Translations under genes and position numbers: made by a program
DNA from: Promineifilum sp019695075
GTDB lineage: Bacteria; Chloroflexota; Anaerolineae; Promineifilales; Promineifilaceae
NCBI GenBank assembly: GCA_026129185.1
Contig: JAHCIO010000022.1
Location: 10,978-74,977 of the forward strand
DNA: 64,000 nt
Reading direction: 5' to 3'
Shown: positions 55,455 to 64,000 of the stretch, one piece after another
Layout: the number at the start of each line of letters is the position of its first letter
How positions within the stretch are numbered: position 1 is the stretch's first letter
The notes under the pieces: model-generated
What the model saw: only the letters and a program-made list of their open reading frames with translations
Told to the model about the DNA's origin: nothing
Databases searched by the model: none

Positions 55455-56438
55455 ATGGGCTACTACCTGGGCATCGACGTGGGCGCGACCAAGACCCACG
55501 CTCTCATCGCCGACGAGGCCGGCCGCTGCCGCGGTTTCGGCGCGGCCGGGCCGGGCAGCTACCAGAGCATCGGCTACGATGGGCTGGCGCGGGTGCTGGG
55601 CGAGGCCTTCGCCGGCGCGGCGGGCATGGCCGGCGTCGCCCCAGCCGACATCGTCGCCGCCGGCTTCGGCATTGGCGGCTACGATTGGCCCTCCGACCGC
55701 CCCGCCCACTTGGAAGCCATCGCCACGCTGGGCCTGGGCTGTCCGCTCGATGTCGTCAACGACGCCCTCAACGGCCTGCTGGCCGGAACCAGCGCCGGCT
55801 GGGGCGTCAACGTCACCGCCGGCTCGTCCAACAACTGCCGCGGCCTTGACCGCGCCGGCCGCGAAGGGCGCATCGTCGGCAACGGCGCGTTCTTCGGCGA
55901 GTTCGGCGGCGGCCTGGAGATCGCCCTGCGCGGTCTGCACGCCGTCAACTACGCCTGGATTCGCCGCGGCCCACCGACGGCTCTGACGGCGGCCTACCTG
56001 GCCGCCACCGGCGCGCCCGATGTGCTGGCCCTGATGGAGGGGCTATCCTTCGGCCGTTACGCCCTCCAACCCCATCTGGCGCTGGAGGTCTTCGCCGCCG
56101 CGTCCGCCGGCGACGCCGCCGCCGCCGACATCCTGCGCTGGGCGGGCGAGGAGTTGGGCTGGCTGGCTGTGGCCGTGCTCCGCCAACTCGACTTGCAGGA
56201 CGAGGCTGTGGAGGTCGTCCAGTCAGGCAGCGTCTTCCACGGTGGCCCGGCCATCACCGCGCCGATGGAGGCCGTCGTCCGCCGTTACGCCCCGCGCGCC
56301 CGGTTCATCCGCCTGCAAACGCTGCCGGTGGTGGGCGCGGTCGTGCTGGCCGTGGCCACGGCCGGCCAATCGCCCTATCCTCTGCGCGACACGCTCATCG
56401 CCACCTTGCCGGATGTCTATCTACCGGCGGCCGGCTGA
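55455..56438 (+). CDS. BadF/BadG-type sugar kinase (N-acetylglucosamine kinase-like)
   Basis: 327 aa, ASKHA fold. Phosphate-1 motif LGIDVGATKTHALIADEAG, DVVNDALNGLLAGT, NVTAGSSNNCRGLDRAG, GNGAFFGEFGGGLEIALRGL and VVQSGSVFHGGPAITAPMEAVV. The family covers N-acetylglucosamine kinases and the 2-hydroxyacyl-CoA dehydratase activators; the activators have a Cys-bound [4Fe-4S] that is absent here. Six bases after the deacetylase, so a GlcNAc or glucosamine kinase in the same operon is the best reading. Confidence 0.85.
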   Translation: MGYYLGIDVGATKTHALIADEAGRCRGFGAAGPGSYQSIGYDGLARVLGEAFAGAAGMAGVAPADIVAAGFGIGGYDWPSDRPAHLEAIATLGLGCPLDVVNDALNGLLAGTSAGWGVNVTAGSSNNCRGLDRAGREGRIVGNGAFFGEFGGGLEIALRGLHAVNYAWIRRGPPTALTAAYLAATGAPDVLALMEGLSFGRYALQPHLALEVFAAASAGDAAAADILRWAGEELGWLAVAVLRQLDLQDEAVEVVQSGSVFHGGPAITAPMEAVVRRYAPRARFIRLQTLPVVGAVVLAVATAGQSPYPLRDTLIATLPDVYLPAAG

Positions 56439-56700
56439 CGCCCGGCCGCTAAGGCGATAGGGGTCGCGGTGCGCCGCGTCGCCCGTGGGCCGGCCCGGTC
56501 ATAACCAGCTACTTCTACAGATAATCAATTGGTAAACACTTATGACTATCAGACAGAAGTTTGGTACTCTCCTAGGATAGGGGGCGAGCCTGGCTCGGCC
56601 CATTGGTGGACTCAATACGAATGACCGGCCTGCTGATCCCACGCGGCCAGCACCTTAACCAGGTTAGCAGTCCGTTACCCTTGCGGGAGTAGTGCGAATT

Positions 56701-58605
<1,905 letters not shown>

Positions 58606-58632
58606 GCGCGCCAACGAGCATTGGTATCGTCA

Positions 58633-58664
58633 GGGGCGGGTTCACCACCCGCCCCTTTTGTTTT
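58633..58664 (+). terminator. Terminator after ftsH
   Basis: GGGGCGGGT (58633-58641) and ACCCGCCCC (58647-58655), 5-base loop, then TTTTGTTTT. Confidence 0.85.
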
Positions 58665-58693
58665 CGCCCCCGCCAATCCACGCCAGCCCGTCG

Positions 58694-58721
58694 TTGTCAC
58701 TGTCCGCGCCCGGTCTATAAT
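58694..58721 (+). promoter_or_regulatory. Promoter of the enoyl-CoA hydratase gene
   Basis: -35 TTGTCA (58694-58699), 16-bp spacer, -10 TATAAT (58716-58721). The start codon is only 15 bases past the -10 box, so the message is nearly leaderless. Confidence 0.7.
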
Positions 58722-58735
58722 CGAGCCTGAACCGC

Positions 58736-59524
58736 ATGAATCAATCAGACGAACCCGTAACCCTGCACCAGGCCGGCCCCGTGCTGACCGTCACGCTCAA
58801 CCGGCCGGAACTGCATAACGCCCTGAATCCGGCCCTCATCGCCGGGCTGACCCACGCCTTCGCCGAACGCGCCCAGGCCCCCGACGTGCGCGTGGTCGTG
58901 CTGACCGGCAGCGGGCGCTCCTTCTGCGCCGGGGCCGACCTGGCGGCCATGCGCGCCGCGGCCGACTATACCTTTGAGGAGAACGTCGCCGACGGCGGGG
59001 CCATCTTCGACCTGATGCTGGCCATCGACCGCTGCCCGCGGCCGGTCATCGCCCGCGTCAACGGCCCGGCCATCGGCGGCGGCGTGGGCCTGGTCTGCTG
59101 CTGCGACATCGTCATGGCCGTCGAGCGGGCCGTGTTCGCCTTCAGCGAGACGCGGCTGGGCATCGTCCCGGCGGTCATCTCCCCCTTTGTCCTGGCGCGC
59201 ATCGGCCCCAGCACCGCCCGCGAACTGTTCCTGACCGGCGAGCGCTTCGACGCCCGGCGCGCCCAGGCCATCGGCCTCGTGGGGCATGTCGTCGCCGAGG
59301 CGGAGCTGGACACGGCCGTGGCCGAGCGCGTCGGGCAGCTGCTGCAAGCCGCGCCGGGCGCGCAGACCGCCGCCAAAGACCTCATCCGCGCCGTTGCCTT
59401 CCAGCCCAAAGAGAGCCTGCGCGAGACCACTGCGGCGACCATCGCCGCCCGCCGCGCCAGCGACGAGGGGCGCGAGGGCATGAGCGCCTTCCTGGAGAAG
59501 CGCAACCCGTGGTGGCGGGCGTAG
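58736..59524 (+). CDS. Enoyl-CoA hydratase/isomerase family protein
   Basis: 262 aa crotonase. VTLNRPELHNALNPALIAGL, the oxyanion-hole segment GRSFCAGADLAAMRAAA, and PVIARVNGPAIGGGVGLVCCCDIVMAVERAVFAFSETRLGIVPAVISPFVLARIG. The Glu in FSETRLGIVPA aligns with one catalytic Glu of hydratases. The I..VISP.V variant is often found in methylglutaconyl- or short-chain enoyl-CoA hydratases, so branched-chain amino-acid degradation is possible; substrate is uncertain. Weak or no ribosome site. Confidence 0.9.
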   Translation: MNQSDEPVTLHQAGPVLTVTLNRPELHNALNPALIAGLTHAFAERAQAPDVRVVVLTGSGRSFCAGADLAAMRAAADYTFEENVADGGAIFDLMLAIDRCPRPVIARVNGPAIGGGVGLVCCCDIVMAVERAVFAFSETRLGIVPAVISPFVLARIGPSTARELFLTGERFDARRAQAIGLVGHVVAEAELDTAVAERVGQLLQAAPGAQTAAKDLIRAVAFQPKESLRETTAATIAARRASDEGREGMSAFLEKRNPWWRA

Positions 59525-59544
59525 GGCGGTTTGCCAAACCGCCC
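59524..59544. repeat. GGGCGGTTT hairpin between two genes
   Basis: GGGCGGTTT (59524-59532), loop GCC, AAACCGCCC (59536-59544), starting in the stop codon of the hydratase gene and ending 8 bp before the next ATG. Related to 30817-30842. Confidence 0.65.
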
Positions 59545-59552
59545 CACAATCG

Positions 59553-60446
59553 ATGAAGCTCGCCGTTCTCTCCGACATCCACGGCAACTGGCCCGCGCTG
59601 GCAGCGACGATGGCCGACATCGACGCCTGGCGGCCCGACCTCGTCCTGGTCGATGGCGACATCGTCAACAGCGGCCCCAGCAACGTCGCCTGCTGGGCAG
59701 CAATTCGCGACCGGGCCGCGACCGAGGGCTGGGTCGTCCTGCGCGGCAACCACGAGGAGTACGTCGCCGAGTGGCTGAGCGACACCGGCCCACGCGCCGG
59801 CCCCGCCTATGACCGCATCCGGCTGAGCGAGTGGACGTTCCGCCAACTCAACGACAAGGCCGCCGTAGCGGCGATGGCAGCCCTGCCGGAGCGCTGGGAC
59901 TTCGCCGCGCCCGACGGCGCGCGCCTGTCCGCCCTCCACGCCTCGCGGCTGGGCAACCGGGCGGGCATCTACCCGTTCACGACCGACGACGAGGCCCGCG
60001 CCAAGATGATCCCCGGCGCGGCCGTCTTCATCACCGCCCACACCCACATCCCCCACCAGCGCACGCTCGACGGCACGCAGATCGTCAACGTCGGCTCGGT
60101 TGGGCTGCCGGGCGACGGCGACGGCCGGGCCAGCTATGCTCGCCTGACGTGGCGGCGCGGACGCGGTTGGACGGCGCAGATCGCCCGCGTCGCCTACGAC
60201 CGCGCCACGGCCGAGCGCGACTTCTTCACCTCCGGCTTCATCGACGAAGCCGGCCCCGAGGCGGAGATGGCTCTGGTGGAATTCCGCGCCGCCCGTGACG
60301 CGCGCACCCGCTGGCGCGCAATCTACGGCGAACAAGTGCTCCGGGGCGAGTTAAGCCTGGCCGCGTCAATCCGACGGTTCTTGCGCGAGACTGAGTTCCG
60401 TCCCTTCATGCTCCCGGAGAACGAGGCCAGATCGGCCGTTTGTTAG
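59553..60446 (+). CDS. Calcineurin-like metallophosphoesterase
   Basis: 297 aa. The metal site motifs are all present: LSDIHGNWPAL (D-x-H), VLVDGDIVNSGPSN (GD), VVLRGNHEEYV (GNHE), ALHAS and ITAHTHIPHQRTLDG (GHxH-type). Similar proteins act as phosphodiesterases of the YfcE type or on unknown substrates. The C-terminal extension (about 195-297) with EAEMALVEFRAARDARTRW is unusual and may pair subunits. Follows the hydratase after a hairpin; the operon link is uncertain. Confidence 0.88.
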   Translation: MKLAVLSDIHGNWPALAATMADIDAWRPDLVLVDGDIVNSGPSNVACWAAIRDRAATEGWVVLRGNHEEYVAEWLSDTGPRAGPAYDRIRLSEWTFRQLNDKAAVAAMAALPERWDFAAPDGARLSALHASRLGNRAGIYPFTTDDEARAKMIPGAAVFITAHTHIPHQRTLDGTQIVNVGSVGLPGDGDGRASYARLTWRRGRGWTAQIARVAYDRATAERDFFTSGFIDEAGPEAEMALVEFRAARDARTRWRAIYGEQVLRGELSLAASIRRFLRETEFRPFMLPENEARSAVC

Positions 60447-60552
60447 CTTTTTCACTTATCTGCTTCTCATCTGAGAAAGCCCTATATGTGGCAGGACAGC
60501 GGCAAAACAGGGGCATTCCTGACTATTAGGGGCCGGAGGGGGGCGTAAATAC

Positions 60553-60581
60553 TTGCTATTCGCCCTACCCCCGCCTATAAT
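60553..60581 (+). promoter_or_regulatory. Sigma-70 promoter
   Basis: -35 TTGCTA (60553-60558), 17-bp spacer, -10 TATAAT (60576-60581), 28 bp before the TTG start of the 273-aa gene. Confidence 0.7.
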
Positions 60582-60608
60582 GTGCGTTGAATCTGGAAGA
60601 GGAACTGT

Positions 60609-61430
60609 TTGAGTAGTCTCAACTTGCTGCTGTCCGGAACAATCCTACCCTGGCTGTTAGGGTTGCTGCTGGTGTTCGCCACCGTTGCTTTGTTGCTTTC
60701 ATTGAAGCTGTGGCGGGCCACCAAGCGGTCGCCCTATTTCTTTATGCGCCAGCAGGCTGCCAAGCGGATGCAGTCGTATCTGTCCATCTGCGCGGTGCTG
60801 CTGCTCATGGCCGTCGGGGTGAGTTATTACGGCTGGCGTACCCCCACCGATACGACCCTGCGCATGGCGTTGATTAGCGACGCCAAGCCGGTTTCGGCCG
60901 ACATCCAGGAGCTGTTCAGCCAGCCCTCGGTCGCCGAGCAGGCCCAGCAGACCGACATGGCCTCCGCCCAAAGCGGCGGCGTGGCCAACTTCTTGCTCAA
61001 CAGCGACGAGTCGGCCGCTCTCTCCCCCGAACTGCCCGCCATCTATGACAACTACGAGCCGCTGGCCGAGTTGACCGCGGCGACCAAGCTGGGCGAAGTC
61101 GTCCTCTCCAACGATGTCACCGGCGAATACGAAGCCATCAACCCGGCCAACGTCTTCGGCGAGGGCTTCTACACCCTCTACGCGACCTTCTCCTACGAGG
61201 GCATGGCCAACGGCATGGAGTGGGCCTGGGTCTGGCGGCACAACGGCAAGGTCATCGACGGCGGCAACGAACTGTGGGCCTACGGCGACGACGGCCCCGG
61301 CTATATCTACCTCAGTCCCGAAGAGGGCTTCCAGGAAGGCCGCTACTCGTTGGAGATTTGGGTCAACGGCGAGCTTCTCGGCCAGGCCACCGCGACCATG
61401 AACGACGCGGCCATCTCGGCCGGCAACTAG
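60609..61430 (+). CDS. Membrane protein of unknown function with an Ig-like C-terminal domain (273 aa)
   Basis: TTG start preceded by GAGG at 6 bases. Two membrane segments (about 10-33 ILPWLLGLLLVFATVALLLSL and 58-77 LSICAVLLLMAVGVSYYGW), an unstructured Ser/Ala/Gln stretch (about 95-130), then a beta-sandwich-like domain (about 165-265: EYEAINPANVFGEGFYTLYATFSYEGMANGMEWAWVWRHNGKVIDGGN..GYIYLSPEEGFQEGRYSLEIWVNGELLG). The C-terminal pattern resembles extracytoplasmic Ig/CARDB-like domains. Function unknown. Own promoter and terminator. Confidence 0.75.
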   Translation: MSSLNLLLSGTILPWLLGLLLVFATVALLLSLKLWRATKRSPYFFMRQQAAKRMQSYLSICAVLLLMAVGVSYYGWRTPTDTTLRMALISDAKPVSADIQELFSQPSVAEQAQQTDMASAQSGGVANFLLNSDESAALSPELPAIYDNYEPLAELTAATKLGEVVLSNDVTGEYEAINPANVFGEGFYTLYATFSYEGMANGMEWAWVWRHNGKVIDGGNELWAYGDDGPGYIYLSPEEGFQEGRYSLEIWVNGELLGQATATMNDAAISAGN

Positions 61431-61452
61431 CCACCCCGCGCAATCGACAGCG

Positions 61453-61476
61453 AGCCGGCCAAGCGCCGGCTTTTTT
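61453..61476 (+). terminator. Terminator after the 273-aa gene
   Basis: AGCCGGC and GCCGGCT arms (61453-61471) with TTTTTT at 61471-61476. The neighbouring murJ gene runs in from the other side and ends at 61492. Confidence 0.7.
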
Positions 61477-61491
61477 GTTGCCGGCCGCGCC

Positions 61492-63141
61492 CTAGCCCCG
61501 CCCCAGCCGGCGGCGAGCCAGTCCCACCAATTGCCGCAACTCCGCCACTCGCAACAACCAGCAGGCCAGCAGATAGACCAGCCCACCGGCGGCCGTGCCC
61601 ACCAGCGCGCGCGCCCAGATGGCCCCGGCCGGCAGCAGCGCGACCGCGGCGACGATGGCCGCGCTCATGGCCAGCGTGGCCGCGCCCATCCGCGCCGTGC
61701 CCGACAGCAACGCGCGGCCGTCCAGCCCACCCAGGCGGCGGCGCAGTAGCCACAGCAGCAACCCCACTTCGAGGATATTCGACAGGCTGAAGCTGAGCGC
61801 CAGCCCACCCAGCGGACGCCAGCCCAGTGCCGGGAACAGGCTATCGCGGAACCACAGGCTGAGCGCCCACATGACGGCGATCTGCAAGCCGCCCGACAGC
61901 ACCGGCGTCAGTGTGTCGCTGAGGGCGTAGAAGCCGCGGGCGACGACTTCCAGGGCCGTCAGGGCGATGAGGCCGAAGGCGTAGAAGCGCAGCGCCGTGG
62001 CTACCAGCGCCGTCGCCTCGGCGTCGAACAGGCCGCGCTCGAAGAGGATGGCCACGTAGGGTTCGGCCAGCAGGGCCAGCAGCGCCGTCGCCGGTAGCCC
62101 CAGGAAGAGCACCAGCCGCAGGGAGTCGGCCAGGATGCCGCGCATCTCCCGATGCGCGGCGCGGACGGCCAGCGCCGCCAGCGTCGGGAAGGCGGCGATG
62201 CCCAACGCCTGACCGAGGATGCCCTGGGGCATGATCAGGATGCGAAAGGCGGCGTTCAGCGCCGGCAGCGTGCCCAGGGCCATCGTCCCGGTCAGAAAGA
62301 GGATGATGAACTTGTTGACCTCGCTAAAGGACAACCCTAGCACGCGCGGGGCCATCAGGCGCAGTACCTGGCGCACGCCGGGGTCGCGCATGGTCAGCAC
62401 GGGGGCATAGCGCGCGCCCTGGCCGCGCAGGCCGGGCAGTTGCACCAGCAGATGCCCCAGCGCGCCCGCAACCGTGCCCCAGGCCAGGCCCCAGGCGGTC
62501 GCCACCGCAGCGGTGGTTATCGGCGCGCCGCCGCCCAGCATCGCCCCGACCACGCCGCCGGCGATGATGCCGACGTTGTAGACCGACGGCGCCAGGGCCG
62601 GCAAGAGGAAGTGCTGCCGGGCGTTGAGCGTGGCCATGACGATGCCGCTGACGCCGAAGATGATCGGCGACAGCAACATCACGCGCATGAGGGCCACGGT
62701 CAGCGGCAGTAGCGCCGGCTCCTGGGCGATGTTGTCGGCGTAGAAGAAGGTTACGAACGGCGCGGCGAAGATCATCACCGCTACGGAGATAAGCGTCACG
62801 ACGACGGTCAGCAGGTTAAGGACGGCCGAAAACAGATGCCAGCTCCCCGTCTCGTCGTCGCGGCTCAGGTAGGCGGAAAACGTGGGGATGAAGGCCGAGC
62901 CGATGGCCCCGCCGGCGACGATGAGGAAGATCGCCTCCGGGAAGCGGCTGGCGATGTCAAAGGCGGTCGCCTCCAGCGTGGTGACGCCCAGGTATTGGCG
63001 CACGACGATCTCGCGCACCAGCCCCAGAACGCGGCTCAGCAGCGCCAGCGCGGCCACTAGCCCGGCAGCGCGGAAGACCACACTGCGCCCACTGCCGGCC
63101 GTCGCCGCGGCCCCATCGGGGCGGCTCCCGTTCACAGTCAA
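61492..63141 (-). CDS. murJ: Lipid II flippase MurJ (MviN)
   Basis: 549 aa with about 14 membrane segments of the MOP superfamily. VAALALLSRVLGLVREIVVRQYLG, FPEAIFLIVAGGAIGSAFIPTFSAYLSR and the central MAPRVLGLSFSEVNKFIILFLTG.. are the MurJ signatures; the conserved Arg of VSRVLGLVREI is present. Moves lipid-linked peptidoglycan precursor across the inner membrane. The TTG at 63141 is preferred because GAGGAG lies 9 bases upstream; the in-frame TTG at 63162 has no ribosome site. The 107-bp gap upstream holds no other recognised signal. Confidence 0.93.
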   Translation of the reverse strand: MTVNGSRPDGAAATAGSGRSVVFRAAGLVAALALLSRVLGLVREIVVRQYLGVTTLEATAFDIASRFPEAIFLIVAGGAIGSAFIPTFSAYLSRDDETGSWHLFSAVLNLLTVVVTLISVAVMIFAAPFVTFFYADNIAQEPALLPLTVALMRVMLLSPIIFGVSGIVMATLNARQHFLLPALAPSVYNVGIIAGGVVGAMLGGGAPITTAAVATAWGLAWGTVAGALGHLLVQLPGLRGQGARYAPVLTMRDPGVRQVLRLMAPRVLGLSFSEVNKFIILFLTGTMALGTLPALNAAFRILIMPQGILGQALGIAAFPTLAALAVRAAHREMRGILADSLRLVLFLGLPATALLALLAEPYVAILFERGLFDAEATALVATALRFYAFGLIALTALEVVARGFYALSDTLTPVLSGGLQIAVMWALSLWFRDSLFPALGWRPLGGLALSFSLSNILEVGLLLWLLRRRLGGLDGRALLSGTARMGAATLAMSAAIVAAVALLPAGAIWARALVGTAAGGLVYLLACWLLRVAELRQLVGLARRRLGRG

Positions 63142-63270
63142 TCGATCGCGCTCCTCAGACAATAAGCCGTCATTCGACGGAACAGATTCGGATACAAATA
63201 CCTAAAAGCTCGACTCGTTTCAATGGTATGCTAGTGTCACGGTAGATTAACATACAATGGAGTAAATACG

Positions 63271-63594
63271 ATGGGCAACATGTTAGGGCTGCAAACGTCG
63301 TACACGAACAATGGAGGTACATCGAAACCCGTGAACATCATCAAGGTATCGGCCCGTTCTCGCACTGCGGCCGTCGCCGGCGCGATTGCCGGTGTCATGC
63401 GCGAGTCACAGCATGCCGAGGTGCAAGCTATTGGCGCCGGCGCCGTGAATCAGGCCGTCAAAGCCATCGTCATCGCCAAGGGCTACCTGGCCGAGGAAGG
63501 CGTCCACATCACCTGCACGCCGTCGTTTGTCGACGTCGATATCGACGCGCAGGAACGCACCGCCATTCGCTTCGTCATCGAGCCGAATGGCTAA
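63271..63594 (+). CDS. spoVS: SpoVS-like protein
   Basis: 107 aa. The SpoVS core (IIKVSARSRTAAVAGAIAGVMRESQHAEVQAIGAGAVNQAVKAIVIAKGYLAEEGVHITCTPSFVDVDIDAQERTAIRFVIEP) is an Alba-like fold, known in Bacillus as a sporulation regulator and widespread in non-sporulating Chloroflexota and Deinococcus-Thermus. About 20 extra residues precede it (MGNMLGLQTSYTNNGGTSK). GGAG 8 bases before the ATG. A GTG at 63331 would give the bare core. Probably RNA- or DNA-binding. Ends at a strong terminator. Confidence 0.93.
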   Translation: MGNMLGLQTSYTNNGGTSKPVNIIKVSARSRTAAVAGAIAGVMRESQHAEVQAIGAGAVNQAVKAIVIAKGYLAEEGVHITCTPSFVDVDIDAQERTAIRFVIEPNG

Positions 63595-63616
63595 GAACAA
63601 GAACGCGAACGAACAG

Positions 63617-63646
63617 GGGCGCGGCCGGCCGGCCGCGCCCTTTTTT
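63617..63646 (+). terminator. Terminator after spoVS
   Basis: GGGCGCGGCCGG (63617-63628) directly followed by its complement CCGGCCGCGCCC (63629-63640), then TTTTTT (63641-63646). Confidence 0.85.
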
Positions 63647-63651
63647 GTTGC

Positions 63652-64000
63652 CTAGCGGCGGCCCGCCAGTCGCCACCCCACCAGCCCCAACGCCAACAAC
63701 ACCCCCACGCCAATCACCAACAAGCCGACATAGCCCGACAGACCACCGGCCGGCCCGTCTGACCTGGCAGTGATGTCGGTCGGGTCAGACGGCGGCGCGA
63801 GGACCGCGGTTGTGGCTGCCGGCGTGGCTATGGTCGTAACCGCGTGGGTGGCGGCGGCCGGGGGCGTTCGCGAGGGCTGCGGCGTCGCTGTGGGCTGCGG
63901 TGATGACGTGGGCTGCGGTGATGACGCCGGCATGGCCGTGACTGTCGCCGCCGGGCGCGGTGTGCGCGAGGCGACCGGCGAAGGCGTGGGCGCAGCGGTG
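63652..64000 (-). CDS. Pro/Thr-rich C-terminally anchored surface protein, partial (runs off the right edge)
   Basis: The minus-strand frame is open to the window end (116 codons). Most of it is low complexity (TAAPTPSPVASRTPRPAATVTA, SPQPTSSPQPTATPQPSRTPP), then a single membrane segment (about 22 residues: LSGYVGLLVIGVGVLLALGLVGWRLA) and GRR at the end. Chloroflexota often carry such Pro/Thr-rich linkers in exported proteins whose functional domain lies further N-terminal, here outside the window. Confidence 0.7.
   Translation of the reverse strand, partial: TAAPTPSPVASRTPRPAATVTAMPASSPQPTSSPQPTATPQPSRTPPAAATHAVTTIATPAATTAVLAPPSDPTDITARSDGPAGGLSGYVGLLVIGVGVLLALGLVGWRLAGRR

Noticed and set aside
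63271..63594. Evidence for sporulation
   Set aside because: SpoVS homologues are widespread in non-sporulating Chloroflexota and no other sporulation gene is in the window.

Overview
The window looks like a chromosomal segment of a high-GC member of the Chloroflexota (Anaerolineae/Ardenticatenia-like). The evidence is a bacterial mevalonate cluster with archaeal-type HMG-CoA synthase, thiolase and DUF35 zinc-ribbon genes, SpoVS without sporulation genes, DUF6062, clustered AI-2E transporters and a MalT-like LuxR regulator. The lineage is inferred from gene content only.

Layout. 1-4773: a partial membrane-anchored coiled-coil protein, then HMG-CoA reductase, HMG-CoA synthase, a thiolase homologue and a DUF35 OB-fold protein. 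4736-14904: a 10,153-bp integrated element bounded by a 16-bp direct repeat. It carries a large serine recombinase at one end, a tyrosine recombinase at the other, a replication-initiator-like gene with an internal iteron array, a ribbon-helix-helix regulator, an excisionase-like protein and a train of small overlapping genes. The element sits in the 3' end of the DUF35 gene. Integration exchanges the last six codons of the host gene and the last 16 codons of the recombinase; both proteins keep their length. 14905-21371: the orphaned host 3' end and its terminator, then a run of membrane/oxidoreductase genes behind a MalT-like regulator. 21417-31643: DUF1905, endonuclease III, DUF6062, three AI-2E transporters, an ABC-2 exporter, CsbD, small unknowns and a TauE/SafE exporter.

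31685-44695 is a glycerol/dihydroxyacetone regulon, all on the minus strand: dhaR-like regulator, glpF, dhaK, dhaL, glpK, glpA, sdhB-, sdhC- and sdhD-like genes with no sdhA, a small membrane protein, a methyltransferase, and a DhaM that fuses EIIA, HPr and a complete enzyme I. The arrangement suggests that a short GlpA replaces SdhA as the flavoprotein of a succinate-dehydrogenase-like complex passing electrons from glycerol 3-phosphate to quinone. This is the best candidate here for an undescribed system.

44756-64000: inositol-monophosphatase-family enzyme, a pair of giant proteins of unknown function (1382 and 1033 aa), a chitobiose-type cassette (GH4 glycosidase, ChbG/HpnK deacetylase, BadF/NagK-type kinase), FtsH, an enoyl-CoA hydratase, a phosphoesterase, an unknown membrane protein, MurJ, SpoVS and a partial Pro/Thr-rich anchored protein. 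Several intergenic gaps, and two coding linkers, hold low-complexity hairpins built from short words (TAGGGGAT, AATTAGGA, CAGT, CCCCTGCTCC). No rRNA, tRNA or CRISPR was recognised.
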